From positions 1 through 50,460 of IMG/VR virus record IMGVR_UViG_3300037245_000098: a stretch of 50,460 nucleotides of DNA; one strand, 5' to 3'. This document shows, piece after piece, positions 1 through 5,821 of the stretch (positions within the stretch are counted from its first letter, which is position 1; each line of letters begins with the position of its first letter). A program made the position numbers and the translations under genes. The notes under the pieces are model-generated. The model ran no database searches, had not been told where the DNA came from, and saw only the letters and a list, made by a program, of their open reading frames with translations. The DNA is from a virus.

Positions 1-163
1 TAAATGACTTGCGTGCAGCAGCAGAATAGTTATGACCATATCCCTTAGCACCAAAGTGAATTAACTTCTCCTTGCCACCGGCACAAGCCTTAACCATTTT
101 TTTCTTACCTGCTCTATCGGACCTCATTACCCGATTGCATTTCATTTTACTTTTAGTTGCCAT
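1..163 (-). CDS. Small basic phage protein, truncated by window edge
   Basis: Reading leftwards from the ATG complement at 161-163, the frame stays open to the window edge and gives 54 residues that are Lys, Arg and Cys rich. It contains the string FGAKGYGHNYSAAARKSF. I associate this 'HFGAKGY..NY...ARKSF' pattern with short conserved proteins coded near phage packaging and structural genes, of unknown function. It is the last visible member of the run of tiny minus-strand genes at 163-1525. The C-terminus lies outside the window. The gene is probably real; the function is unknown. Confidence 0.7.
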   Translation of the reverse strand, partial: MATKSKMKCNRVMRSDRAGKKKMVKACAGGKEKLIHFGAKGYGHNYSAAARKSF

Positions 164-165
164 AT

Positions 166-642
166 TTAATCAGACTTTGCTTGTATAACTATCCATCTAG
201 TACCATCTGACCAAGCTGATATGCCGTTAAATGGTTTTTGTATATTGTAAAAAGCAGCACCGTCTATAGTCTCTCCCAAAGGAGGAGTTACGTGTACTTT
301 ATCTTGTGCACCTACGGTAGCATTATTCGACACTCTGATAACCCTATATGGATTAGCAACTGCTGAAGGGATGTTCAAAACATATGTCCCCGAACCTCCT
401 ACCCAATCAATGTCAACCATATTGTAAGCAGTATCATAGTCGCTACTCCCTGATGGAGAAGCCTGCAAAAAGTAAGGTATTATTTTAGTTATTGAGTTGT
501 TTAATATATACTCATTTACAAACTGAGACAGCTCTTCAATAGTATATGCATCCCTCATTGCGTTAGCTGATGCAGAACCTTTGTTCTCTGTATCTACAAA
601 CGAAGCTACTCCGTGAAATTTTGTTCCTGATGGTATTGCCAT
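166..642 (-). CDS. Hypothetical virion-associated protein, 158 aa
   Basis: This is an intact 158-residue frame starting with ATG (MAIPSGTKFHG) and ending in KSD. Its N-terminal part mentions no enzyme motif. The C-terminal half is rich in beta-type residues (VLNIPSAV, YRVIRVSNNATVG, WIVIQAK), which suggests a beta-sandwich fold. Its start overlaps the stop of the next upstream gene (642..884) by one base, so it is cotranscribed with the small basic proteins. A tail or head decoration protein would fit the structure-like composition and the context, but no family is recognised. Confidence 0.7.
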   Translation of the reverse strand: MAIPSGTKFHGVASFVDTENKGSASANAMRDAYTIEELSQFVNEYILNNSITKIIPYFLQASPSGSSDYDTAYNMVDIDWVGGSGTYVLNIPSAVANPYRVIRVSNNATVGAQDKVHVTPPLGETIDGAAFYNIQKPFNGISAWSDGTRWIVIQAKSD

Positions 643-884
643 TATGCTGTATATTTTTTAGTTACTTTCCCTGCCTTAGTATTAGCCACAACAGTTTTAC
701 TTGAACGTTTCTTTTTCTTTGCTGTAGATGCTCTCTCAGCCTTAGTCATAGACTTAGCCTTAGCCAATGGAAGACAACGGTCAGGGTTTTTAGTATCCTT
801 GCTTGTACCACAAGCACCCTTAATAGAACCGTCAGTACCTATACGTACCCACTTCTCATCTCTCCATTTCTTTAAGGCTCCCAT
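642..884 (-). CDS. Lys-rich small phage protein, 80 aa
   Basis: The frame gives 80 residues. It starts with MGALKKWRDEKWVRIG, has a Cys-containing central patch (GACGTSK, DRCLPLAKAKS), and ends in a very basic tail (TAKKKKRSSKTV). The motif W..EKWVRIG.DG.I.GACG..K...RCLP is one I recall from short uncharacterised phage proteins. The strong positive charge suggests contact with nucleic acid or packaged DNA, but this is inference. The gene is coupled by one-base overlaps on both sides (stop and start share bases at 642 and 884). Confidence 0.75.
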   Translation of the reverse strand: MGALKKWRDEKWVRIGTDGSIKGACGTSKDTKNPDRCLPLAKAKSMTKAERASTAKKKKRSSKTVVANTKAGKVTKKYTA

Positions 885-1039
885 TACTTCTTACTTTTCT
901 TTGCGTAGTTAGGGTCTTTGCAATATTTGCTAGCAGCCATATTCGCATATGCCGAAGGATATGTGTCAAAGGTTCTCTTTGCCCAAGCTATACCTGCCGG
1001 ACATATCTTATTGCCCTTAGTTTTAGTCCTACCTGCCAT
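884..1039 (-). CDS. Small Cys/Lys phage protein, 51 aa
   Basis: Translation from the ATG complement at 1037-1039 gives 51 residues starting MAGRTKTKGNKICPAGIAW, with a second Cys in ASKYCKDPNYAKK and a basic tail. The stop (884-886) shares a base with the next gene's ATG, in the form TAATG, and the start likewise overlaps the stop of the upstream gene, so this is a tightly packed translational unit. The two Cys residues and the basic ends recall small DNA- or capsid-associated phage proteins. The function is unknown. Confidence 0.7.
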   Translation of the reverse strand: MAGRTKTKGNKICPAGIAWAKRTFDTYPSAYANMAASKYCKDPNYAKKSKK

Positions 1040-1173
1040 TACTTCTTTTTGCCACACTTAGATTTATATGGAGACTTTTCAATTGTCTTGTTAGAAACTA
1101 AGCCAAACTTCTCAGGATTGCCCCCCATTTTTAAATTTGCTGCGGTAAAATACGGTTTTAATATTTTTTTCAT
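1039..1173 (-). CDS. Small basic hypothetical protein, 44 aa
   Basis: The frame runs from the ATG complement at 1171-1173 to a TAA at 1039-1041. The 44 residues begin MKKILKPYFTAANLKMGGN and end with a basic KSKCGKKK tail. The protein is short, but the frame fits the overlap chain of neighbouring genes exactly: TAATG on its downstream side and a four-base overlap on its upstream side. This is good evidence that it is translated. No family is recognised. Confidence 0.65.
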   Translation of the reverse strand: MKKILKPYFTAANLKMGGNPEKFGLVSNKTIEKSPYKSKCGKKK

Positions 1174-1301
1174 TTTCCTTGTCCTTTATATTTTTTCCTA
1201 TAGTTCCTAGAACTTTTATTATTTGATGTCTTAGACTTAGCATGGACACCCGGTCTCCTTACCTTGTCTTTCTTGTCGTATGAAGACATTGATAGTGCCA
1301 T
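1170..1301 (-). CDS. Small basic phage protein (GVHAKSKTS type), 43 aa
   Basis: The frame gives 43 residues, MALSMSSYDKKDKVRRPGVH followed by AKSKTSNNKSSRNYRKKYKG. The pattern RPGVHAKSKTS..KSS.NY.K.Y.GQG is one I recognise as recurrent in small uncharacterised proteins of Bacteroidota phages. About 40 percent of the residues are Lys, Arg or Ser, so the protein is probably disordered and could bind nucleic acid. It overlaps the downstream ATG by four bases (ATGA) and the upstream stop by one base. The function is unknown. Confidence 0.75.
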   Translation of the reverse strand: MALSMSSYDKKDKVRRPGVHAKSKTSNNKSSRNYRKKYKGQGK

Positions 1302-1525
1302 TATACAGGGGTAGATGGCTTAGACCCAAGTTGCTTTAATCCGGGGTATGACTGTGACCTAGGTCTATTTTTTTTATTCCTGCCTGATAACCTGTCTTTT
1401 AATCTAATGTTACCTTCTTGCAAGTCACGAATCATCTTAGCCTGCTTATTGTTTATAGCTAATTTCATTAGCTCTTCACCAATTGCTTTGGTGTCTTTAG
1501 CTTTTTCTTTATCTGTATAAGACAT
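1301..1525 (-). CDS. Hypothetical coiled-coil/basic protein, 74 aa
   Basis: This is the first gene of the minus-strand run. The ATG is at 1523-1525, only about 15 bases from the divergent promoter core. The 74 residues start MSYTDKEKAKDTKAIGEELM. A helical, possibly coiled-coil segment (about residues 14-48) is followed by a basic, Pro/Ser-rich tail ending KPSTPV. Scaffold-like or DNA-binding roles are possible, but nothing specific is recognised. As the promoter-proximal gene, it would be the first product of the leftward transcript. Confidence 0.65.
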   Translation of the reverse strand: MSYTDKEKAKDTKAIGEELMKLAINNKQAKMIRDLQEGNIRLKDRLSGRNKKNRPRSQSYPGLKQLGSKPSTPV

Positions 1526-1532
1526 AATTATA

Positions 1533-1550
1533 TAAGTTTGTACAAATTTA
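1533..1550. promoter_or_regulatory. Overlapping divergent -7 boxes forming a palindrome
   Basis: The 18 bases TAAGTTTGTACAAATTTA contain a TAnnTTTG box on the plus strand (1533-1540) and another on the minus strand (1550-1543). They meet in the perfect 10-bp palindrome TTTGTACAAA. TAnnTTTG is the Bacteroidota -7 element. The two start sites would lie within a few bases of each other, so two polymerases could not use them at once. The plus promoter would serve the winged-helix gene at 1565 and the minus one the small-gene run from 1525. A clear -33 TTTG was not found on either side. Any regulator bound to the palindrome would affect both directions. Confidence 0.45.
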
Positions 1551-1564
1551 CAAAATTTAATTTA

Positions 1565-1996
1565 ATGAAAGATTACCTAAAATATTGGAGGATAATACGT
1601 CAGTATATAAAAGTAAAGTATAACCTCACCCAATCAGAGCTTGATGTATTGTTATTTTTAAACTCAGAGGGGTACTTTAATAAAGATAAGTTCGCTGAGT
1701 TCGATAAGATATTATCTTGGGACGAGGGGAGGTTTAATAAACTTCTTCGTGATGGTTGGATAGAGGTGTTTCGCAAAAGACAAGGTAAGATAAAAGGTCT
1801 ATACACTTTATCATACAAAGCTAAAAGGGTCGTTACTTCTGTATACAAGAAACTTAACGGGGATGAGTTGCCTACTTCCCCGTCACAGAATCCTATGTTC
1901 CTAAAGAATGTGTCTTACACAGACAAAAGATATAGAGAGGCTATCATCGGCATGAATGACTTTATAAGACAACAACGACATCTCTCTCCTGAATAA
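1565..1996 (+). CDS. Winged-helix (MarR-like) protein, 143 aa
   Basis: The frame can be extended to a TTG at 1538, but that codon lies inside the divergent promoter core, so the ATG at 1565 is preferred. Residues 1-75 read like a winged helix-turn-helix: helices around KYNLTQSELDVLLFLNSEG, a second helical turn near WDEGRFNKLLRDGWI, then a beta wing (KRQGKIKGLYTLSYKAK). The spacing is that of MarR-type DNA-binding proteins. It is the only plus-strand gene among minus-strand genes here and its 3' end overlaps the groES 3' end by 35 bases. It sits next to a palindromic divergent promoter, so autoregulation and control of the leftward genes is a fair inference. Confidence 0.6.
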   Translation: MKDYLKYWRIIRQYIKVKYNLTQSELDVLLFLNSEGYFNKDKFAEFDKILSWDEGRFNKLLRDGWIEVFRKRQGKIKGLYTLSYKAKRVVTSVYKKLNGDELPTSPSQNPMFLKNVSYTDKRYREAIIGMNDFIRQQRHLSPE

Positions 1997-2222
1997 TTGT
2001 ACAATACTCTCCGTCTATCACTAGAGTATAAGACTGCCTTGAGTCGTAATATATTTCGTCCCCTGACTTTATAAATTCAGACACATCAGAGCCCGGTAGT
2101 GTTACTTTACCTTTGTGGTATCTCATGTCCTGAACGTCCTCATTGGACAGCAACAGACCACTCTCGGTTGTCACTTCTTCGCTTATCTTTTGAATAATTA
2201 AATTCTTTCCTATTGCTTTCAT
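1962..2222 (-). CDS. groES: GroES-like co-chaperonin, 86 aa
   Basis: The 86-residue protein starts MKAIGKNLIIQKI. It has the GroES-type pattern of an early beta strand, then a flexible mobile-loop-like stretch (EVTTESGLLLSNEDVQ, about residues 16-31) with the GLLL hydrophobic contact expected to dock into GroEL. A strand follows with KGKVTLPG, then GDEIYYD and a C-terminal EYCTIIQERDVVVVL that matches the 'EyliirEdDIlaV' ending of GroES. It is about 10 residues shorter than bacterial GroES. The ATG overlaps the groEL stop as ATGA, so it is translationally coupled behind groEL. It probably caps the phage chaperonin during capsid protein folding. Confidence 0.85.
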   Translation of the reverse strand: MKAIGKNLIIQKISEEVTTESGLLLSNEDVQDMRYHKGKVTLPGSDVSEFIKSGDEIYYDSRQSYTLVIDGEYCTIIQERDVVVVL

Positions 2223-3832
2223 TCTTGTTCGTAGCTTCTTGCCATTGTTACAATAGCGTTGGTTGATAATATAGTTACCGCAACTGATACAGCGTTCTGT
2301 AGTGCCTGTCTCGTTACCTTAACAGGGTCTATTACCCCTAAGGTCATTAGGTATCCGTACTTGTCTTTCTTTACATCGTATCCCCACATGGCACCCTTAC
2401 AGTCCTTATATACCTCTTCTGCGTCTAGTCCTGCGTTGGCTAGTATCTGATATAGCGGAGCCTTTAGTGATTTAGATAAAATTGCGTAAGCAATTTTTTT
2501 CGAAATATTTTTTTCATTCGACTCCTTAAGCGTGTATGTCTTATGCATGTTATAAAGCGTAAGTCCACCGCCCGGTAATATACCCTCTTCTAGTGCTGAG
2601 CGTACTGCACATACTGCGTCATCAACACGGTCATACAACTCCTTCTGTTCTAGGTCTGTATTTCCGCCAACGTACACAACACCGATTCCTCCTGATAGGG
2701 ATGCTATCCTTTGGTTGATAAAGTCCTTATCTTGCTTTGCCTTAGCAATTGAGTGAGCCTCCTGTAGCTGACTGATTCTCTCGGCAACCACTGCATTGAC
2801 ACCATCACTCTCGTTGTCTTTTACTATAACCGTAGAGTCACGACTAGCTATAACCCTAGAGCAGTGACCTAGGTCACTAAAGCTAATCAAGCTAAGGTCG
2901 TCACCTGTCTTCTCAGAAAAGTATGTAGCACCTACACTAATAGCTATATCCTGCATCAGTTCATGCTGACGGTATCCAAAGTCAGGTGGGTTGATTGTAC
3001 ATATCTTCAATCCGTTCTTTATAACATTAGCCGCTAGTGTATTTGTAACATTGGTAGAGGTGGGTGCTATAATTAATAGCTTCTTTCCCTCTTGGATAAT
3101 TGGCTTAAGTATATTCTCAATCTGTAGTATGTTGTTTATCTCTGTATCACATACCAATACATAGGTGTCTTCTAGGACACATTCGTCTCGTTTTTGGTCA
3201 TTGATAAACAGTGTTGATGCGTACCCCCTCTTTATCTTTATACCCTTAGTGGTCTCGTAGTATGTAGATGACGTCTTGCTGTTCTCTACTGTAACTATAC
3301 CATCCTTCCCTACACTTTCGTATACCTCTGATATTATACCGCCAATAGCAGAGTCGTTGTTGGCTGATATAACAGCAACATCACGAAGCCTCTTTTCGTC
3401 TAACTTCTTTCCCTTTAACTTTAGATGGTTAGCAATTAACTTCGTCTCGTCTACTAGATGTCTTAACACCTCTGTACGGTTAACGCTGTCGTCCATAATC
3501 TCAGTGCCCGCATTAACTAATGCCTCGGCTAATACAATAGCAGTGGTCGTTCCATCACCCGCAGACGAAGCCGTTCTGTCCGCAGCCTCTTTCATCATAC
3601 GAACCGCTAGGTTCTCTACAGGGTCCATAAGAGATATTGACTTGGCTACTGTTACACCATCCTTAGTTACTGTTATTCCATGTAGGTGTTCAGGCGACTC
3701 GATGAGTACCGTATTACCCCTTGGTCCCAAGGTTGACTTGACTGCGTTAGCAATCTTATTAATACCATTAGTTAGTTTAGTTCGCCCATCATCAGAAAAG
3801 TGAAGTTCTTTTGGCGTGAATCCATTTTGCAT
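2219..3832 (-). CDS. groEL: GroEL-like chaperonin, 537 aa
   Basis: This is a near full-length Hsp60. Visible family marks are NAVKSTLGPRGNTVLIES (about residues 30-47), KDGVTVAK, the nucleotide-site motif AGDGTTTAIVLAEAL (about 90-104), and DDAVCAVRSALEEGILPGGG (about 394-413) with the conserved Asp and GGG. The C-terminus ends ARSYEQE and lacks the Gly-Gly-Met repeats of bacterial GroEL. The protein is about 10 residues shorter than the usual 545-548. Phage-coded GroEL normally assists folding of capsid or tail proteins. It precedes groES in the transcript, the reverse of the bacterial groES-groEL order. Confidence 0.95.
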   Translation of the reverse strand: MQNGFTPKELHFSDDGRTKLTNGINKIANAVKSTLGPRGNTVLIESPEHLHGITVTKDGVTVAKSISLMDPVENLAVRMMKEAADRTASSAGDGTTTAIVLAEALVNAGTEIMDDSVNRTEVLRHLVDETKLIANHLKLKGKKLDEKRLRDVAVISANNDSAIGGIISEVYESVGKDGIVTVENSKTSSTYYETTKGIKIKRGYASTLFINDQKRDECVLEDTYVLVCDTEINNILQIENILKPIIQEGKKLLIIAPTSTNVTNTLAANVIKNGLKICTINPPDFGYRQHELMQDIAISVGATYFSEKTGDDLSLISFSDLGHCSRVIASRDSTVIVKDNESDGVNAVVAERISQLQEAHSIAKAKQDKDFINQRIASLSGGIGVVYVGGNTDLEQKELYDRVDDAVCAVRSALEEGILPGGGLTLYNMHKTYTLKESNEKNISKKIAYAILSKSLKAPLYQILANAGLDAEEVYKDCKGAMWGYDVKKDKYGYLMTLGVIDPVKVTRQALQNAVSVAVTILSTNAIVTMARSYEQE

Positions 3833-3842
3833 ATTATATTTG
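3810..3842 (+). promoter_or_regulatory. Bacteroidota-type promoter for the 49-aa gene
   Basis: TTTG at 3810-3813 is followed after 21 bases by TATATTTG at 3835-3842, a full match to TTTG-N(19-21)-TAnnTTTG on the plus strand. The start site would be near 3849, about 35 bases before the ATG at 3884. The -33 box lies inside the first codons of groEL on the opposite strand, so the two divergent transcription units share this short region. Confidence 0.6.
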
Positions 3843-3858
3843 ATTTAATTAATTTACG

Positions 3859-3866
3859 CAAAAATA
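3859..3866 (-). promoter_or_regulatory. Candidate -7 box for groEL
   Basis: On the minus strand this reads TATTTTTG, a match to TAnnTTTG. It lies 27 bases upstream of the groEL ATG (complement 3830-3832), which is a sensible position for a short leader. No good -33 TTTG is present about 20 bases further upstream, so the call is weaker than the plus-strand promoter beside it. Confidence 0.35.
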
Positions 3867-3883
3867 TAAAAATATTTCAATAA

Positions 3884-4033
3884 ATGAGCGATTGGAGACT
3901 ACATATAGCATTTCACTATCCACATGATAGGCTAGCACTAGGTTGGGAACTACATAGACCCGAAGAAAACTACCAATACTACACCATACAGGTATATATA
4001 TTAATAGTTACCGTGAAGCTAGACTTCATATGA
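3884..4033 (+). CDS. Small phage protein, 49 aa
   Basis: The frame starts at ATG 3884 and ends at TGA 4031-4033. The protein begins MSDWRLHIAFHYPHDRLALG and continues WELHRPEENYQYYTIQVYIL. The His/Tyr/Trp-rich N-terminus followed by a hydrophobic strand or helix (VYILIVTVKLDF) looks like a genuine conserved short phage protein. I recall similar FHYPHDRFALGWE-type openings in small phage proteins, function unknown. A good promoter sits 35 bases upstream. It is the only gene on this strand before the long gap that follows. Confidence 0.6.
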   Translation: MSDWRLHIAFHYPHDRLALGWELHRPEENYQYYTIQVYILIVTVKLDFI

Positions 4034-4218
4034 CGACTTCAGGTTCCCCTATACTACTACTACTACCTCCTTATTTATACTACTATTCTTATATACGAAG
4101 CTCTAAACTTAACATATTAACATTTTTTAATATAAAGTATTAGTAATCAGTAGTTTATATAGTTTCAACTTAACATAAACTAAACATAAGGTTGACATAT
4201 ATATATAATAAATAACAT

Positions 4219-4243
4219 AAAAAAAGAGGGACCGAAGCCCCTC
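4219..4243 (-). terminator. Intrinsic terminator, minus strand
   Basis: Read on the minus strand, GAGGGGC-TTCG-GTCCCTC forms a 7-bp stem (one G-U pair) capped by a UUCG tetraloop and is followed by seven T. This is a textbook factor-independent terminator. There is no minus-strand gene for it to end, because everything to its right up to 21.1 kb is on the plus strand. Confidence 0.75.
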
Positions 4244-4297
4244 CCTAAAATCAAACATTAATAACTATAAATCAATAGACACAATTATAGTATTCTT
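4219..4297 (-). ncRNA. Candidate small RNA ending at the UUCG terminator
   Basis: A minus-strand TACCTTTG (complement of 4304-4311) matches the TAnnTTTG -7 box and would start RNA near 4297. The strong minus-strand terminator at 4219-4243 would end it, giving a roughly 75-80 nt RNA with no open frame of note. No clear -33 box is present upstream. The terminator is well supported; the promoter and the RNA are inference. Confidence 0.25.
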
Positions 4298-4489
4298 ATA
4301 TCACAAAGGTATTATTTTTTTTTAAATGGTTATACTATTTGGGTTCTAACAGCCTGCACGCAACGACCCCCGATTCCCAAACCGATATCTCAGCGATATG
4401 TGGGCTATGCTTTTTGAATCCCCATGTCAAAATGTTTAGCTTTTTATATTCTGCCGTCCTGTCGCTGTATTGTTACAGCCTATATGCCT

Positions 4490-4509
4490 AGGTGTCTTGC
4501 AGGACACCT
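4490..4509. repeat. GGTGTC...GACACC palindrome copy
   Basis: AGGTGTCTTGCAGGACACCT is a nearly perfect 20-bp inverted repeat in the noncoding region upstream of the first early gene. It belongs to the dispersed family described in the findings. Unlike most copies it does not follow a stop codon. Confidence 0.7.
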
Positions 4510-4718
4510 GCTGTATCTATCCTACGTAGATGCTACCCTGTATCCCTACCCCCGTCCATCACTCTGCTACACCTTCTCCTTTAAACACAAAGGGAGAGAC
4601 GTCCCTTACCCCATTGACGGTAGTTATAAATGCCTAACAAAATACACCTAACAGACATTGCAATAGACTAGTGCTATGCATCCAATAGACATGTTGCTGT
4701 CTCGAAATACTTTTAAAC

Positions 4719-4749
4719 TTGTGCAAGTAATAGTTATATACTATATTCG
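4719..4749 (+). promoter_or_regulatory. Promoter of the early plus-strand operon
   Basis: TTG at 4719-4721 and TATATTCG at 4742-4749 are separated by 20 bases. The second box differs from TAnnTTTG by one base. The start site would be near 4756, giving a leader of about 57 bases rich in AAAC repeats before the ATG at 4813. It precedes the long run of plus-strand genes and is the likely early promoter. Confidence 0.5.
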
Positions 4750-4812
4750 TACTAGATAAGAACGAAACAAAAACAAACAAAAAACACTTAAACAACTAAA
4801 AATCAACAAATT

Positions 4813-5064
4813 ATGACACATTTAAAGCAAATCAAGACAGAGCAATCATTCGAAGAGTTAACAAGACTAACCAACAGCGACCTTAAATGGGGAGTATGGT
4901 TTGGATGTTACCAAGTAATCAGTAAAACAACTGAAATGGAGCAAGAGCAGTTACCAAGAGTGCAGGATGGTATCATATACTTTGCAGATGGCAGAGATTC
5001 TATGCATTTTGAAGACAGCGATGAAGCATTATTTGAAGCTACTCGAATCATCAACAACAAGTAA
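4813..5064 (+). CDS. Hypothetical early protein, 83 aa
   Basis: The 83-residue acidic protein starts MTHLKQIKTEQSFEELTRLT and has a Trp-rich centre (DLKWGVWFGCYQV). It then has a beta-like segment (GIIYFADGRDSMHFED) and an acidic helix at the end. No family is recognised. It is the first gene of the early operon. Its first 13 codons and the bases just before them are almost repeated at the next gene (5130-5168), so both genes share one initiation region by duplication. The TAA stop (5062-5064) lies inside stem I of the hammerhead ribozyme that follows. Confidence 0.7.
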   Translation: MTHLKQIKTEQSFEELTRLTNSDLKWGVWFGCYQVISKTTEMEQEQLPRVQDGIIYFADGRDSMHFEDSDEALFEATRIINNK

Positions 5065-5112
5065 TACTGATGAGTCCTGATAGGACGAAACCTGCTACGG
5101 CAGGTCTATTAC
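5061..5112 (+). ncRNA. Hammerhead ribozyme, type I (HHR1)
   Basis: All conserved parts are present in order. Stem I is GTAATA (5061-5066) with TATTAC (5107-5112). The core CTGATGA is at 5067-5073. Stem II is GTCC/GGAC with loop TGATA. The core GAA follows at 5087-5089. Stem III is ACCTGC/GCAGGT capped by TACG, a UNCG-type tetraloop. C17 at 5106 follows GGT, and the expected cut is between 5106 and 5107. The open stem is stem I, so it is type I. The upstream gene's stop codon forms part of stem I, and the next ATG is 32 bases past the cut. Confidence 0.9.
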
Positions 5113-5138
5113 AAATATTAAAAACAAACAAACAAATT

Positions 5139-5777
5139 ATGACACATTTAATGCAAATCGAGACAGAGTTTTTAAACTCTGCAAACAGTGAGATGCTAGG
5201 CACAATTGCACTAGCTAATGAAATCAGAAACGAGACGAAGAAGGGATTCGACAAACAGCTGAAGCTAGCTCAACAGTTTAACCAAGCGATGTTATGGTTC
5301 AGGAAGTCTGAGACGAAAGAGATGCTAGCTGAAGCAGGTATCGAATGGAGTACAGAAAAAGACTTCGTAGAGAGAGTATTCCAATGGAATTACACTAGCA
5401 AGTATCACAACAAACTAATGCGAGTAGCTAAGTTAATGGAAGACGAACCTGCAGTAGTTACCAAATTCAAGAGAGCATGTACATCTGCTGAGAATAATGG
5501 CGAAAGAGCTGTTAGGACAGTAGCAAACCTTATGAAGTTTGCAGGACAGCTAGAACAACAGGACAAACCTGAGGTAGCTACACCAAAGACGTATGTATCA
5601 CTCAGTGTAGCGAAAGACGGCATTAATGGTGATAAAGGATTCTCAGCTAGGGTAACTGCTGAAGGTGTCGTTACCAATGGCGAGCTAGATGACTCATACC
5701 TAAATGGTAAGGTCACAGATTTGCTCAGACAAATGAACGAAGTAGTACAACTTTTACAAAGAGAAGGTGTCCTGTAA
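5139..5777 (+). CDS. Hypothetical early protein, 212 aa
   Basis: An in-frame ATG exists at 5070, but it lies inside the hammerhead core and would be removed by self-cleavage. The ATG at 5139 is preferred because its context matches that of the preceding gene. The 212-residue product starts MTHLMQIETEFLNSANSEML. It is mainly helical and charged up to about residue 150, then has a beta-rich segment (TYVSLSVAKDGINGDKGF) and a C-terminal helix (RQMNEVVQLLQREG). No enzyme motif is seen. Its stop overlaps a GGTGTC-type hairpin. Confidence 0.75.
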   Translation: MTHLMQIETEFLNSANSEMLGTIALANEIRNETKKGFDKQLKLAQQFNQAMLWFRKSETKEMLAEAGIEWSTEKDFVERVFQWNYTSKYHNKLMRVAKLMEDEPAVVTKFKRACTSAENNGERAVRTVANLMKFAGQLEQQDKPEVATPKTYVSLSVAKDGINGDKGFSARVTAEGVVTNGELDDSYLNGKVTDLLRQMNEVVQLLQREGVL

Positions 5778-5784
5778 GACACCT
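5765..5784. repeat. GGTGTC...GACACC hairpin over the stop codon
   Basis: AGGTGTCCTGTAAGACACCT forms a 7-bp stem with loop CTGTAA. The loop contains the TAA stop codon of the 212-aa gene. It could act as a 3' stabilising hairpin or a protein site between this gene and the amidoligase gene. Confidence 0.75.
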
Positions 5785-5821
5785 GTTTAACGTTAACAAT
5801 TTTAAAAAAAACAAGTAACAC

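Larger units (their letters stand above)
4034..4812. other. Long intergenic region, probably regulatory
   Basis: These 779 bases have no convincing protein gene. The left part (4040-4320) is very AT rich, with runs of ATAT and the element AAACTAAACATAAG at 4177-4190 followed by GGTTGACATA; a near copy lies at 14489-14522 before the primase gene. A minus-strand terminator sits at 4219-4243. The middle (4330-4640) is richer in C and holds a short hairpin ATATC-TCAGC-GATAT (4385-4399) and a GGTGTC-type palindrome (4490-4509). The right end carries the promoter of the first early gene. An origin of replication or a noncoding RNA is possible but not shown. No tRNA fold was found. Confidence 0.5.

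Noticed and set aside
1538-1564. TTG start for the winged-helix gene
   Set aside because: It lies within the promoter core and would leave no room for a transcript leader; ATG 1565 is in frame and better placed.
4330-4430. C-rich stretch with GGTTCTAAC, considered as a tRNA
   Set aside because: T-arm, D-arm and acceptor pairing fail on both strands; no cloverleaf could be drawn.
4424-4651. 75-aa plus-strand open frame in the long intergenic region
   Set aside because: Composition is unlike the neighbouring genes (very Cys, Pro and Leu rich), part of it is simply the translated palindrome at 4490-4509, and no start context or overlap with a neighbour supports it.
5070-5138. Upstream ATG extending the 212-aa gene
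   Set aside because: It lies inside the hammerhead core and would be lost on cleavage; the ATG at 5139 has the same context as the preceding gene's start.
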